Shown: positions 1-10,375 of the stretch, in pieces | Position numbering within the stretch: the first letter of the stretch is position 1 | Layout of the letters: the number at the start of each line of letters is the position of its first letter | Source of the DNA: Zoroaster sp. YZ-2022 | Taxonomy: Eukaryota > Echinodermata > Asteroidea > Forcipulatida > Zoroasteridae | Length of the DNA stretch: 64,000 nucleotides | Direction of reading: 5' to 3' | Assembly (NCBI GenBank): GCA_029582265.1 | Contig: CM055823.1 | Coordinates: forward strand, 22,765,290 to 22,829,289 | Translations under genes and position numbers: made by a program | The notes under the pieces: model-generated | The model's input: the letters and a program-made list of their open reading frames with translations, nothing else | The model's database searches: none | Told to the model about the DNA's origin: nothing

Positions 1-119
1 TGCTGTGTTTAAACAAAATCATTTTCACATAGGGATATAGGGGTATGAACGTTTGCCCGATTTGTGAGGCCTTATGAGGCCTTGAGATATCTTGTGCACA
101 AGCAAATTGTGATTATTTG

Positions 120-600
120 TCACCACAGTGAATTCTGATCTTTCAGGTCTTCCCCAAACTATTAACCAATTTTCCTGGTGATCTACCCAACCCATCTTTC
201 AGATCTTCGCCAAAATTCTACTCGATTTGTCCTCATAGTGACATACCCAACCCATCCACCGAGTTTCGTCCGCATCTGTCCATAACTTTGTGAGATATCT
301 TGGAGAGTATCTTTGGAAGTATATTGGAAAGAAAACAAATTCACCACGGTGACATTTGACCTTTCGCGTCTGTACCACACTTAAATCAATTAGTCCTTGT
401 GATCTACCAGTACCCACCTCAATCTGTCCATTACTTAATGAGATATTAAGTAATGGTCTGTCCATTACTTAAAATTAATGAGATATTTTGCAAAAAAGAA
501 AAAAAAAGTTCGCACACCCGCAAACAAGCACCCACATACCCAACACTGGTGTGAAAAAACCTCTATCTATCCACGTTTCGTGGCGGGGTTATAGTTTCAT
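120..600. other. Repeat-like non-coding stretch
   Basis: No coding frame is convincing. Phrases recur at irregular spacing: 'gatctacc' with 'acccaaccca', 'gagatat', and 'ctgtccat'. The end carries a run of A followed by a segment with 'ccacgtttcgtggcgggg'. This looks like an old dispersed repeat with internal near-duplications, but I cannot name the family. Confidence 0.3.
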
Positions 601-930
601 TCCATGAGCCAGCTATTTTTTTCAGTACCACCGGGAGGGACTAATACCTTTATAAGTTTTATGTTAGAAAAAATATTAATATTCCAACATAATATTATAG
701 ACTGCGTCCGAAAGCCTCGTTTGACATTTGACCCCTTAAAACGATCCAGGTATTTACCCCTATGATATTTAAACCATTTCAGTCATCTTTCAGCATTTCA
801 GTCATCTTTCGAACCGAATGAAATGTTAACTAACGAAGAAATTATGTTTTTGTCAAAAAATCACCACTGTCAAATAACTCAAACTCGGCCCAACGTTGTA
901 GGCCCTAAGTTGGGTTAACGTAGATTTAAT

Positions 931-1542
931 TTAAAGGACCACAGAAATAGAGACGTAAATGCCATGGAGATACTAAAATATGTTATTTTTAATGATAAAA
1001 AATAAATAGCTCATTGATTTTTAGCGAGCTACTTATAATTTGAAGCTTTTCCGAAGAGAATGTCAGCGCTGATTAACACGCCCCTAAAAGGGGCCATTTG
1101 CACTGCATCCTGAACGTCTGTATGTGTGACGTCACGTAGAGACGACGGCTTGCTTCCGGGGACGCCAGCCACAAACACAACAGCGAACGCGTTCATTCAC
1201 ATGCCTGCGCTTATAATATTATTTCTCACGCTGGAAAATAACATAGAAATGGCTAAATTGTCATGAGATGAAATTGTGATACTTTACTGAGGTAAAAAGT
1301 AACTAATAAACTATCTAATGTGTAATTTTCGTTCAACAAACTGCTATCTTTGTGAAGAAATCGATCATTTAGTGACCCAAACTCGGTTGAAAAAATCGAA
1401 ATATATCAAAATACGAATGTCGCAAATAAGCACCGTTGGTGTTCATAACTTCAATTATGAAAAAGCCTAACAAATATCTTGTTTTATTATGCAAAACACA
1501 TTTATTAAGAGTTTAACTGTTTTTATTTCTGTGATCCTTTAA
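931..1542. mobile_element. TTAA-flanked MITE-like element, ~0.6 kb
   Basis: TTAA is present at 931-934 and 1539-1542. Directly inside are inverted ends: AGGACCACAGAAATA on the left and the complement of AGGATCACAGAAATA on the right, 14 of 15 positions matching. No transposase frame lies between. A duplicated TTAA is the target signature of piggyBac-type and some Kolobok-type transposons, so this is probably a non-autonomous derivative. The interior includes a GC-richer patch near 1080-1200 with a TGACGTCA-like site. Confidence 0.7.
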
Positions 1543-1782
1543 ACAGCAGTTTTATTATTATGAACATCCATTTTTCCATTTGTTTGTTTCCTAATTATTT
1601 GGCTTATGTAATAGGAATTATTTAATGCACACGTATGTATCCATCTTGACATAACTTTGATACCTTTAAATTGCCTGTGGATAATTGCCTGTGGATATTT
1701 TGATTCTTTTTGGGAAAGTTTTGGTATCTATGCTATAAACAATTTGCATATTCACGAGCACATCTGTGATATCATGACGTGA

Positions 1783-1796
1783 TAGTGGTGGTGGTG

Positions 1797-1831
<35 letters not shown>
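1783..1831. repeat. (GTG)n(GTA)n microsatellite, SINE tail
   Basis: About eight GTG units pass into about nine GTA units and abut the 3' end of the minus-strand SINE that follows. It occupies the place where other copies carry (ATT)n, so it is read as the mutated and expanded tail of that SINE. Confidence 0.85.
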
Positions 1832-2416
1832 GTGGACTTATATAGCGCACGTATCCACCAACTAAGTGGTGCTCAAGGCGCATTATATCATTACCCCTGC
1901 TCATAAGGCTCATAAATCATTCCTGAAACCATCTCAGTTCCCTAGGGAGTATACAGCTCAATTGCTGCCATTACAGCGCATATAGGGCTAATCAACCAAC
2001 TTTGTCCTCACAGTACCCATTTAACCCCTGGGCGGAGAGAAGCAATTATGGTTAAGTGTCGTGGCCGAGCGGTCTAGCGCACCGAACTCAAGTTCTGGTG
2101 TTGCCAGCAGCAGGGTGTGGGTTCGAGCCCCGGTCGTGACACTTGTGTCCTTGAGCAAGGTACTTAACCATAATTGCTTCGTCCTTCGGATGGGACGTAA
2201 AGCCGTAAGTCCCGTGTGTTGTGTAATGCACGTAAAAAAGAATGCGCCTTGAGCACCACTTAGTTGGTGGATACGTGCGCTATATAAGTCCACACATTAT
2301 TATTATTATTAAGTGTCTTGCTCAATGACACAAGTGTCACGGCCGGGATTCGAACCCACATTCTGCTGCTAACACCAGAACTTGAGTCCGGTAAGCTAGA
2401 CCGCTCGGCCACGACA
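1831..2416 (-). mobile_element. tRNA-Leu-headed SINE, interrupted by a second SINE
   Basis: Read on the minus strand, a tRNA-Leu-like head (2416-2335) with A-box GGCCGAGCGG and B-box GGGTTCGAATCCC is followed by a body and a tail with a CACTTAGTTGG hairpin and TGCGCTATATAAGTCCACA. Such tails are typical of L2/CR1-type LINEs, whose machinery would have mobilised it (family knowledge). The anticodon loop reads CAA. The element is split: head at 2309-2416, body and tail at 1831-2060. A plus-strand SINE of the same superfamily occupies 2061-2308. Confidence 0.85.
2061..2308 (+). mobile_element. Younger tRNA-Leu SINE nested in the older one
   Basis: The tRNA-like head spans about 2057-2141 (85 nt). 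The acceptor arms TGTCGTG and CGTGACA pair with two G-U wobbles, the anticodon position reads CAA, and the B-box is GGGTTCGAGCCCC. A body containing 'ggatgggacgtaaagccg' follows, then the L2-type hairpin tail and (TTA)n ending at about 2308. The 9-bp sequence TTAAGTGTC lies on both sides (2052-2060 and 2309-2317), which is a target-site duplication inside the older SINE. Head, body, tail and duplication are all visible, so it is close to full length. Confidence 0.88.
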
Positions 2417-2439
2417 CTCCACAACGTCACGCATGGTTG

Positions 2440-4127
2440 GTTGGTGCAAACAAGTTTAATGAATTTCTAATATTTTCAATAGTCATTTCTCTTTACCATT
2501 GTGTTTTCTTGTTTAGTGAGTGTTTGGTTCCAATTCAGTACACTTTGTTTTAAAGTAACCACTGCTTCGTTATAAATTACTAAAGAAGTACCGCCATCCT
2601 CCGACCCCCCAACAGCCATATTCCAATATCACCCCACCCCTTCCCCAACCTTGAAGTTTTGATTGGCCTAAATACCTCAGACCTGTCAAACAACCATCGC
2701 AGAAGCCTTTGTGATGTGTCCTAGCTGCCGGCCAGGCAGTTTATTGATGTTATGTATACTATGTTGATGACTTCAATGAAACCCAACACTAAGCCATTTT
2801 GTACACAATTCCCATAGGGACCCCTCAGGCGAGATACCTTCGGCTGAAAGAACTTGCCCAGTGGAATGAGCTTCTAACATGGTATTTGCATTGGTATGGA
2901 GGTAGCACTTACGGATAATTGATTTTTTGACCAATTAATTAAGGAGTAATTAAAAAAATGCATTTACCTACTGTAAAATACAGTAGGCCTCCCTTCTCTG
3001 AGTAGCAGTGAATAAAATACAGAAACTGTTCTTTTAAATAAAGGTAAGACGCGATTTTAGAAACGTAGTGGTTTTTAACTAATTAATTAAGTAATTAATT
3101 AATTAATAAAACATTAAACAATTGGGATAAAAAACATCTGTAGATCCTCAAGTTGAGATTTATAAAATTGGGGAAATCAGTTAATTAACCCAGGTAATTA
3201 ACGATTTTTCGACCTGTAAAAAACAGTAGGTTACTGCTTCCGTGTGATTTTTTTGACCAAACGTGGCGCGCAGGGGGGCAACTATTCTTTTTGGTATACT
3301 AAGCATTTTGTGATCTCACAATAGTGCGCCCTCATGTGTCAATGATAAGCACGTCGAAACTTTTCCAAACATTTAAACAGTACACCCAATCTTAACTGTA
3401 TGTCAACAATATACTACTTTCTTGTTTAATATATCAAGAAGCATGGATATATCTATTCAAACATAATGTATTTGTACAAAATAATAAGCAACATCGGTTT
3501 AAATATTGCTTCTTAAAAGTAAATCATTCAATGATTAATTTTATCCAAAAAGAATTCCGATTTATAACAAAATTAATATCTAGCTGTAATGCTTAGGATT
3601 TATAAACTGGATGGCGTAGACCCTCCACGGTAATACTACTCTTCATAACTATGTATCTTGAATGTATGTTGTATTCATTTGTTTCACTGTGGAAAATAAA
3701 TGAACCTTGAACCTACTGCAGCGCACATTGATGTTATTAACCAATTATCAGACTATACCCACTAAATCCCATCGGCTACAAGATTCCTATTTAAATATGC
3801 AAGATTTTTGGTACACCGAAACTGCTCAAAACCCTGGGGACGAGGTTTGGGACGAATTTAAAGTTATGTAACAATAACACTAACAATACGATTAATTGGA
3901 CTCAACATTTGAGCTTCTGCCTGTTTCCTTATTCTCGACGAAATTTGATACGAGTCTGGACTTTCAAACACAACAACTTTTAATTTCTACTTATATTTTA
4001 TCCCAAAAGCTTGGACAAAATAATATGTTGTGTGTCCTTTTAAGAATATTTCCCTACCACGAAATTAAGAAACAAGTACACATATTATAACGCTTGAGCG
4101 ATTTAGCGAAGTAGTTGTTTACTCATA
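2440..4127. other. Non-coding, AT-rich, no gene seen
   Basis: I see no supported coding region. Short AT repeats (taattaattaa) lie near 2930-3110. An AATAAA-like site near 3697 is the only 3'-end signal seen. If the minus-strand exon at 4134 is real, part of this stretch would be its first intron. Confidence 0.4.
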
Positions 4128-4133
4128 ACTTAC

Positions 4134-4203
4134 CTGATTGTGCCATGATGACACAGAATCCCTGTGTCATAAAAGCTACAACGATGAAACCCATGTAGCC
4201 CAT
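4134..4203 (-). CDS. Candidate signal-peptide first exon of a secreted protein
   Basis: On the minus strand an ATG at 4203-4201 in a good context (ACC before it, G after it) opens 23 codons plus one base. The frame then runs directly into a canonical 5' splice donor GTAAGT (4133-4128). The peptide starts MGYMGFIVVAFMTQ and continues GFCVIMAQSG: a short N-terminus, a hydrophobic core of about 15 residues, then small and polar residues suited to signal-peptidase cleavage after 'IMA' or 'AQS'. Such a 70-bp first exon is common in animal secreted or membrane proteins (family knowledge). No downstream exon was recognised at lower coordinates, so the product is unknown. A chance hydrophobic frame cannot be excluded. 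Confidence 0.45.
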
Positions 4204-4328
4204 GGTTTCTCGTTCCACCTTTACCGTTGATGTCAGAGATGGTTTAATAGATGAACAACTACCGTACCTGAAATACATACAAGGTAAAACTAAAATAAAA
4301 GTAAAAACATCAACACTGGTAATACAAC

Positions 4329-4544
4329 TTAAAGGGACAATATCTTCACGATCAGATCAGACTTTCAACAGGACATGGAATCAGAGTCCTAGTTTAAGAT
4401 GAACACAGTGACTGAAAATTCTCATTTATGCAGCAGCAACGGTAATGTGACCTAATCATTTGTGGTGTTATTTTAAGTCACGTAGTTAATCTAAAACTAG
4501 AACTGTGATTCCATGCCCTGATCGTGACGATATTGTCCCTTTAA
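4329..4544. mobile_element. TTAA-flanked MITE with long inverted ends
   Basis: TTAA lies at 4329-4332 and 4541-4544. The inside ends are inverted copies of AGGGACAATATC, each extending to a CACGATCAG-type stretch. The similarity continues inward: 'catggaatcagag' on the left matches the complement of 'ctgtgattccatg' on the right. The 208-bp interior has no coding capacity and can fold into a long hairpin. This is a TTAA-class non-autonomous element (piggyBac- or Kolobok-like). Confidence 0.85.
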
Positions 4545-4617
4545 TTATTTGCATTCAAACTGAATGAAAACACTGATCAGTGAAGATGTTAGCATTAGGA
4601 TATCTCACATTTCGGTA

Positions 4618-4911
4618 AATAATAATAATGTGGACTTATATAGTGCACGTATCCACCATACTGGTGCTCAAGGCTCATTATATTATTACCCCTGCTCATC
4701 AGGCTCATAAATCATTTCTGAAACCATCTCAGCTCCCTGGGGAGTATACAGCTCAATTGTTGCCATTACAGGGCATATAGGGCTAATCAAACCAACTCTG
4801 CCCTCACAGGTACCAATATACCCCTGGGTGGAGAGAAGCAATTATGGTAAAGTGTCTTGCTCAAGGACACAAGCACCATGGTCGCGGTTGGGATTCGAAC
4901 CCGCATTCTGA
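4618..4911 (-). mobile_element. tRNA-Leu SINE, head truncated
   Basis: Same family and orientation as the older SINE at 1831-2416. It has an (AAT)n tail, the GTGGACTTATATAGTGCACG tail segment, a closely matching body, then the B-box complement GGGATTCGAACCC. The homology stops about 15 bp beyond the B-box, so the A-box half of the tRNA head is missing, as expected for 5' truncation. Confidence 0.85.
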
Positions 4912-6189
4912 CGAGAAATTTAACAAAAAACAACAAGGTTTCTGTGGCTCTAAGCAAATATCAATAATTTACCTTTCGCCATTTTAAGAGAAGTTATGTC
5001 TTAATAAAACTTAACAACACAAGCATTATCTCAAAACCCGAGATAAACAAATTCAATGCAAAATATTTTTTTCTGAAGCCCTTTCGTCTTGAATTCAGAA
5101 AAGTCTAAGGCCCACTGGTGGGAAACAAATGGCCCATCTTACATTTACACGTATGACAGCGCTTATACTTTCGTTGTTACAAGTATTATTGGCCACTGAT
5201 ATTTTTTATAACTAGAACCAAACAAAGATTTAATATTTAAAGTTTCTCTTTCACACGAAATAAAGCATAATAAAAATAAATGTTAGAATAATTGTAATTG
5301 TATGTCTACAATGTTTCCATTGTAATTAGTGGCATACTTCTTATCACGTATAATGGGATACATTCGGTTATTGACAAAGTCTACGTTTTGTTTGCGATAC
5401 CGTTTTTATATAAAAGTATATCCGAAGATTGTTGGACTCAGGATGGACTCAGATGCTTGTCTGAGTCCAAATGTTCATCGTTTACAGTTAATTATACCTC
5501 TTAATGCTCTGCGCGTACCTTTACTTCCAAATAAAACCGCATTACTCCAATGGTATGTGGAAGCGTAGAAATAACACACCTAGTTCCATTAACATTTACT
5601 ACAATAATCTGGTAAAATTATTGTTTTTAATGCTAACTGTAATGACATATAATGTTCATTTGATTTTTATACTTTTTGTTGGGTTCAATAAATAATTATT
5701 GTGTAAAACGATCACCCAAACTATATCCTAGGCGTAGTAATCAGCTTTGGGTGAGCAGCCTTGTTGTTTACTTGTAAAACTAATGCTTTTACATAGAAGA
5801 GTTGGCCTTTTTAGCTCTCTCTAATGGCGTTACCATCACGCACACACTGTTAATTTCAGAGCCCCCTACGATAGTCTCATGTACTTTACAACCGGCTAGT
5901 CATTTATCCACATGTCAACTTTCCCGTAGATTTATAGTTTTTTTTTTTTTGTGGTGTTGGGTGAGGACTTTTTGGACTTCTCTTTTTGGAGACTTCGGAA
6001 GACGCTTTTCCGAGACATTTGGAACCTTTTGGAATTTCTTGTAACCGAATAAATTACCAAGAATCAAGTATTTACAAACTGTGGGTTTCGTAATTTACTA
6101 CAGCGCATCCCCTTGCCGGATGGAACATCCATCAAACCTGACATATTTATTTATATTTATTATTATTATTATTCTTAGCCGTTAATTCT
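4912..6189. other. Non-coding stretch, no gene seen
   Basis: Short open frames near 5298-5700 and 5802-6044 show no recognisable domain. A G/T-rich patch at 5940-6040 repeats 'ttttggac/ttttggaa' phrases. A short (TTA)n lies at about 6146-6172. Confidence 0.4.
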
Positions 6190-6262
6190 AAAGCTCTTAC
6201 GGAAGTTTTCGTAGATTTCGCGAAATCATTTGATAAATCATTTACACATTCTTACGGCTCTG
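6190..6262 (+). pseudogene. Possible non-LTR reverse transcriptase motif A relic
   Basis: One frame reads ALTEVFVDFAKSFDKSFTH. This resembles block A of LINE reverse transcriptases (a hydrophobic strand, D-F, K-x-FD), which holds the first catalytic aspartate. Only about 25 residues are recognisable, and no upstream or downstream RT block was found. It is either a tiny relic or a coincidence. Confidence 0.3.
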
Positions 6263-6703
6263 ATCTGTAATGCAATTGAGAGTTTTCTAATCGTGGATGG
6301 CTCTAGCAGTAGGTAGTTTGTCAGCGGGCCTGGTAATAATATGTGTAGTATCATCAGTCGGCTTAAAAATTGGTGATAGTCTGATGCCGTTACTAAGTAA
6401 AACGTGTGCTGCAGTGGGAAGGCCGGGACTAGACCATCCAGTTTACTTCATAATAATTTCGTTAGAATCAATCATCCAAACATTTGATGTGTTAAATATA
6501 TTACAATAGGCATTATAGCATCAAGAAGAAAACAAAATTCCCTCGAAATATTATTGGAACTGTGTTTGCGTATTTTGTTTAATGAACCAATTAGCGTTGT
6601 GGAAAGCACTATTTCCACCAGGGTCTAGTAGCGAGAGCGTGGTAGACCGTGGAGACGAGGTTGCAAGCATGCATGTACGGTAAGATATGACATTACTACA
6701 TCG

Positions 6704-8428
6704 TATGGTGTTCTAAAAAGGACACATGCACATTGCAAGAAGAGTGTTGTCGCGTCGCACTAGAAGTGTGTCGCGTCGCACTAGAAGTGTAGTCGCGTCG
6801 CACTAGAAGTGTAGTCGCGTCGCACTAGAAGTGTGTCGCGTCGCACTAGAAGTGTTGTGGCGTCGCATTAGAAGTGTTGTCGCGTCGCACTAGAAGTGTG
6901 TAGCGTCGCACTAGAAGTGTTGTCGCGTCGCATTAGAAGTGTTGTCGGGTCGGACTAGAAGTGTAGTCGCGTCGCACTAGAAGTGTGTCGCGTCGCACTA
7001 GAAGTGTTGTCGCGTCGCACTAGAAGTGTTCACCATTGCAGTTTTTTTCTCGTATGAAGAGCCGTATGTGACTAAATTTCGACTAATTAAATATATTTGA
7101 CTAAAATAAATGTAAATCCATATATTTACTAGAAAAACCAGTTATACAAAAGCGGCAACCAGACTGGTTGGCAACATGCATACGGATTTATATTCCTTTA
7201 AAAAAGTCCTCCACAGCCCATACATTATTGTTTTACAGAAAGTTTTTGTTTATGAATGATTGTTGTAGTTAACAAAAATGTTGCTAATCCTGTTACAAAT
7301 ATTTACAACCTAAACCTAGTCTCGATCCCGACTACCTACATGGAAGGTGAGAATTCTAAACCACAAGACTACCTACCATGCCAGTCGAATTTGGCGGTGA
7401 ATTAAGTACAGAAGAACCTTTGTAAAATTGTATTTAAAAAATATTGCGCAGGCCTACAGGGTTCACTCGCCCCCACCGCCCAGGGCCGTAGCGAGCGGGG
7501 TCAGGAGGTATGGGGTGTGACACCCCAATAATTGTTCTCAGTCGGCAAATCAAAGGTACTAGAGCAAGAGTTGGTCCAAAAACAATTTTCAGTCAGCAAC
7601 ATTTGTATGTTTTATATACTGATGCCTCTTGTCACAACAAACTATTTTAAAGCAGAACCTTACCCTAAATTCATGGTCACACAATAATGTAATTATATGG
7701 GGGGCTAGATGACAGATAATTAAAAGCAAAAAGGACACAAACAGATGATTTTATTTTTATAAAAACTTGTTTTCAATCATCAACCATTCAATATTGTGTA
7801 CATGTGCAACACTGTCCCAAATAATTATGTCCCACAAGTTGCATTTTGAGATAATCAAATTTGTTACACAACTAACTGTATTAACTATAGGCAGGAACAC
7901 ATGTATATATGTTATGGAATACATCATTCAATGTTTCTTTTGAAGCCTTTTTGTCTATAATTTCAGTATAACTATTTTTTTCAAAATGATTTTGTAAAGT
8001 TCACGAGACAAACATTTCACATAATAAACAACCTGAATGTATTTTCACTATTGCTGAAGCTTTCATATAGGCTGGAGTTATGCATCAACAAAATAATACA
8101 TTTACAGAAAAGAAATATATTTTACTAAAACAAAACTTTCTTAGTGGGTAGACATTCACAGGTCAGTAAGTCTGACCAAGTTCCAATTTTTCAGTGTAAC
8201 TTTGACTTGTGTCACCATAAAATGACACAGACTCAAGGTGTGAGGAATACGTGTCTGCTATGAAAGTTTAATACATACTTAATACAAAGTTGAAGACCAG
8301 TTGTAACAGTTGTACTTAAAGAATTGCCAATCATGAAAAATTGTTTTGACATTTATTAATATTTCATCAGTAGTGTTACTTTCCTTCTGTTTCTCTGATT
8401 TTTGGTGATTCCTCAGTTAAATCAAATT
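6704..8428 (+). repeat. Left inverted arm
   Basis: It starts with TATGGTGTTC, then 13 minisatellite units, then about 1.4 kb of non-coding sequence. That includes a segment at about 7480-7590 (agggccgtagcgagcggg) resembling the end of a hAT MITE. It differs from the right arm by minisatellite copy number, small indels, and absence of about 110 bp present in the right arm at about 13818-13930. Confidence 0.85.
6737..7031 (+). repeat. 20-23-bp minisatellite, 13 units (left arm)
   Basis: The unit core is TCGCGTCGCACTAGAAGTGT, with linker variants G, AG or TG between units. A few units carry substitutions (tcgggtcggac, tggcgtcgcat, tagcgtcgcac). It is GC-rich against an AT-rich background. The same array, inverted, has only 9 units in the other arm. 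Confidence 0.92.
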
Positions 8429-9310
8429 GCTTACACTTTTATTGTAATCTACTGAATGACAGGTTTTATAATTCATCTCGTTTCCACTTATCATGTTGCT
8501 GTAAAATTAATGTTTCCGAGTTATTTGTAACTTTATAGCCCACCATTGCTCAGTCACTGTGAGAATTAGAAACCCTAAATTCACTGTATCACTGGTTGCA
8601 GGTATTCCAGATGAAGACCATCTGGACTTATGTCTCCAGTTTTGCAATTTTCTTGGTTTCCATATTAATTGTGTTAGTACCGGTCGTTATATTATTAAAT
8701 TCACTATCGAATTCTTTGATACAAACGAACATTGTGTATTATATGACCCGCTCTGCGAAAAAGGGTATTAAGGGACGCTATGCTATTACCCGTAAAGGAC
8801 TGTTCTATGTGGAGAGGGTGAAAAAATAATTCACAACGTAATTTTTTTTTTTTGGTTTGGCTTCTATTATATCAATACTTTCATAATTTATTTACAGAAA
8901 TATTATTATTGATGAGTAAAGATGAAAAAACAAAAGTTTAAATTTTACACATTATGCAAATTAGCAAAAATATTTGAAAAAATACTTCAAGATGCTTGAT
9001 AATTCAAATTTATATTGCACAAGCATTCCTAAAGGAGCTCAAAAGAAACATAACTGTTGCAATGGGCATTCAAGAGAGTTTCTTCTTAGCTCATTTCTTT
9101 TTCCACTTGCTGTGTTTAAAGGGCTGTATCTCTGAAGGCACTTTCGTTAATTTGTACAATATGAATATGCAAAAATCAATATATCTCCAGAATGCAAAAT
9201 GTCACAGGGTTCAAACCTACACCAAATTAAAGCTTATAATGTAACCAATTCAGCTATGTATGTAACTCAATTTTTTAATTTTGTCCCATAATACCCATTT
9301 TTGTGGAGCC
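8429..9310. other. Left half of the long-arm element's core
   Basis: This is the part of the core between the left arm and the hAT insertion. Two overlapping frames run at 8559-8829 after a 'ttgcag' acceptor-like site. One gives a hydrophobic stretch followed by a basic tail (TRSAKKGIKGRYAITRKG); the other starts GIPDEDHLDLCLQFCNFLGF. Neither matches a family I can defend. They may be a relic of a mobile-element ORF broken by a frameshift. Confidence 0.3.
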
Positions 9311-9318
9311 GGTCACAT
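9311..9318 (+). repeat. hAT target-site duplication, left
   Basis: GGTCACAT directly precedes the hAT terminus. The identical 8 bp follow the right terminus at 13489-13496. Confidence 0.95.
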
Positions 9319-9339
9319 CAACGGCGCACCCAAGGGGGG

Positions 9340-9485
9340 GCTCGGGGGGCTTGAGCCCCCCCTCCCCCCCAAGAGGGTCCCCGAAAAAAAAAAGGCAGGG
9401 AAAAAGGGGAAAAGGAGAGAGAGAGAGGGGGGGGGGAGAGAAAAGTTGCAAATGTGTTTTTCCCCCCCGGCCCGGCGGCAAGGTG
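9340..9485 (+). repeat. G-run / purine-rich subterminal region of hAT
   Basis: It holds G-runs and C-runs, including the hairpin GGGGGGC-TTGA-GCCCCCC, then a purine tract of A-runs, (GA)n and G-runs on the plus strand. Open frames here are composition artefacts. G-run subterminal regions next to the ends also occur in the two hAT MITEs at 30351 and 50500, although their termini differ. Confidence 0.8.
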
Positions 9486-10375
9486 GATTTCTTTTCATCT
9501 TATGCCACTCGCATTTTGTTCTTTCTGCCAAAATTATTTAAATTTTATTATGATGCCTCATGAAATCTCACTATAATCGTTTAAACTTGCAACAATAACA
9601 TTTATCATTTGCAAGTTGAAACCAACGTGCCAATTTGTCCGGGCTAAAATATATTTTACGTGGTTCCGGCATTTTTCAATTAAGTGTTTTCTCTTTTTGA
9701 AGGGGAATGCCGGATAAGTGTAAGGAAAAAGTAATTACAAAATACATACATGCCCAGGTTAGGGTTTTATTTTTTAGCAGTAATATGATATAAAATATGT
9801 GACACCGTTTTAGGATCTGGGTTTGCCGCCCACTTGTTCACGGAATTTGCCGTCCATCAATTGCCGTCCATTGATGGAAAGTATAGGTAGCAACGCCCCG
9901 GAATGATCTCTTGACCAACGTCCGCACTCCGCTATTATTTAAAGCATAAAATTTTGCCGACAATGTACACTCAAGTTCATTTTCATCAAGAGAGAGCAGT
10001 AAAAAATCGCAATCAAGACTCCAGAGATTGGCTTCATCGGTAAGTATAATAAATTGGAAGTACAGTGGGCTGTTTTTGCAGCACTTGTACACAGATTACA
10101 CCAACATACCACAACATTCTGGGGACTCCATGCGGGCATCAGCCTAACCCAGATGAGTGGCAATAAGTGTAAAATTACTTGAGCTTGGACCCTATTTCTA
10201 TAAATAATCTGACGAACATCCATTATCAATAAATGTACAACTAATATATATGCGCCCCTATACCCAATACAACAAATAAACTCCATGTTCAAGATTCAAA
10301 TTAAGGGCTAGCATAAAAATAAAATTTATATATTAAAATGTGTAATTTTGATTTGTACTTTCTCAGAAATTAAGA

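Noticed and set aside
2057..2416. Two tRNA-Leu(CAA) genes in inverted orientation
   Set aside because: Both heads are attached to SINE bodies and L2-type tails with a target duplication. They are SINE heads, although folding remains tRNA-like.
9281..9563. Several overlapping frames in the G-rich region
   Set aside because: Composition artefacts of G-runs and purine tracts in the hAT subterminal region.
9838..10292. 117-codon minus-strand frame in the hAT leader
   Set aside because: No recognisable domain, no neighbours; more likely leader sequence of the transposon.
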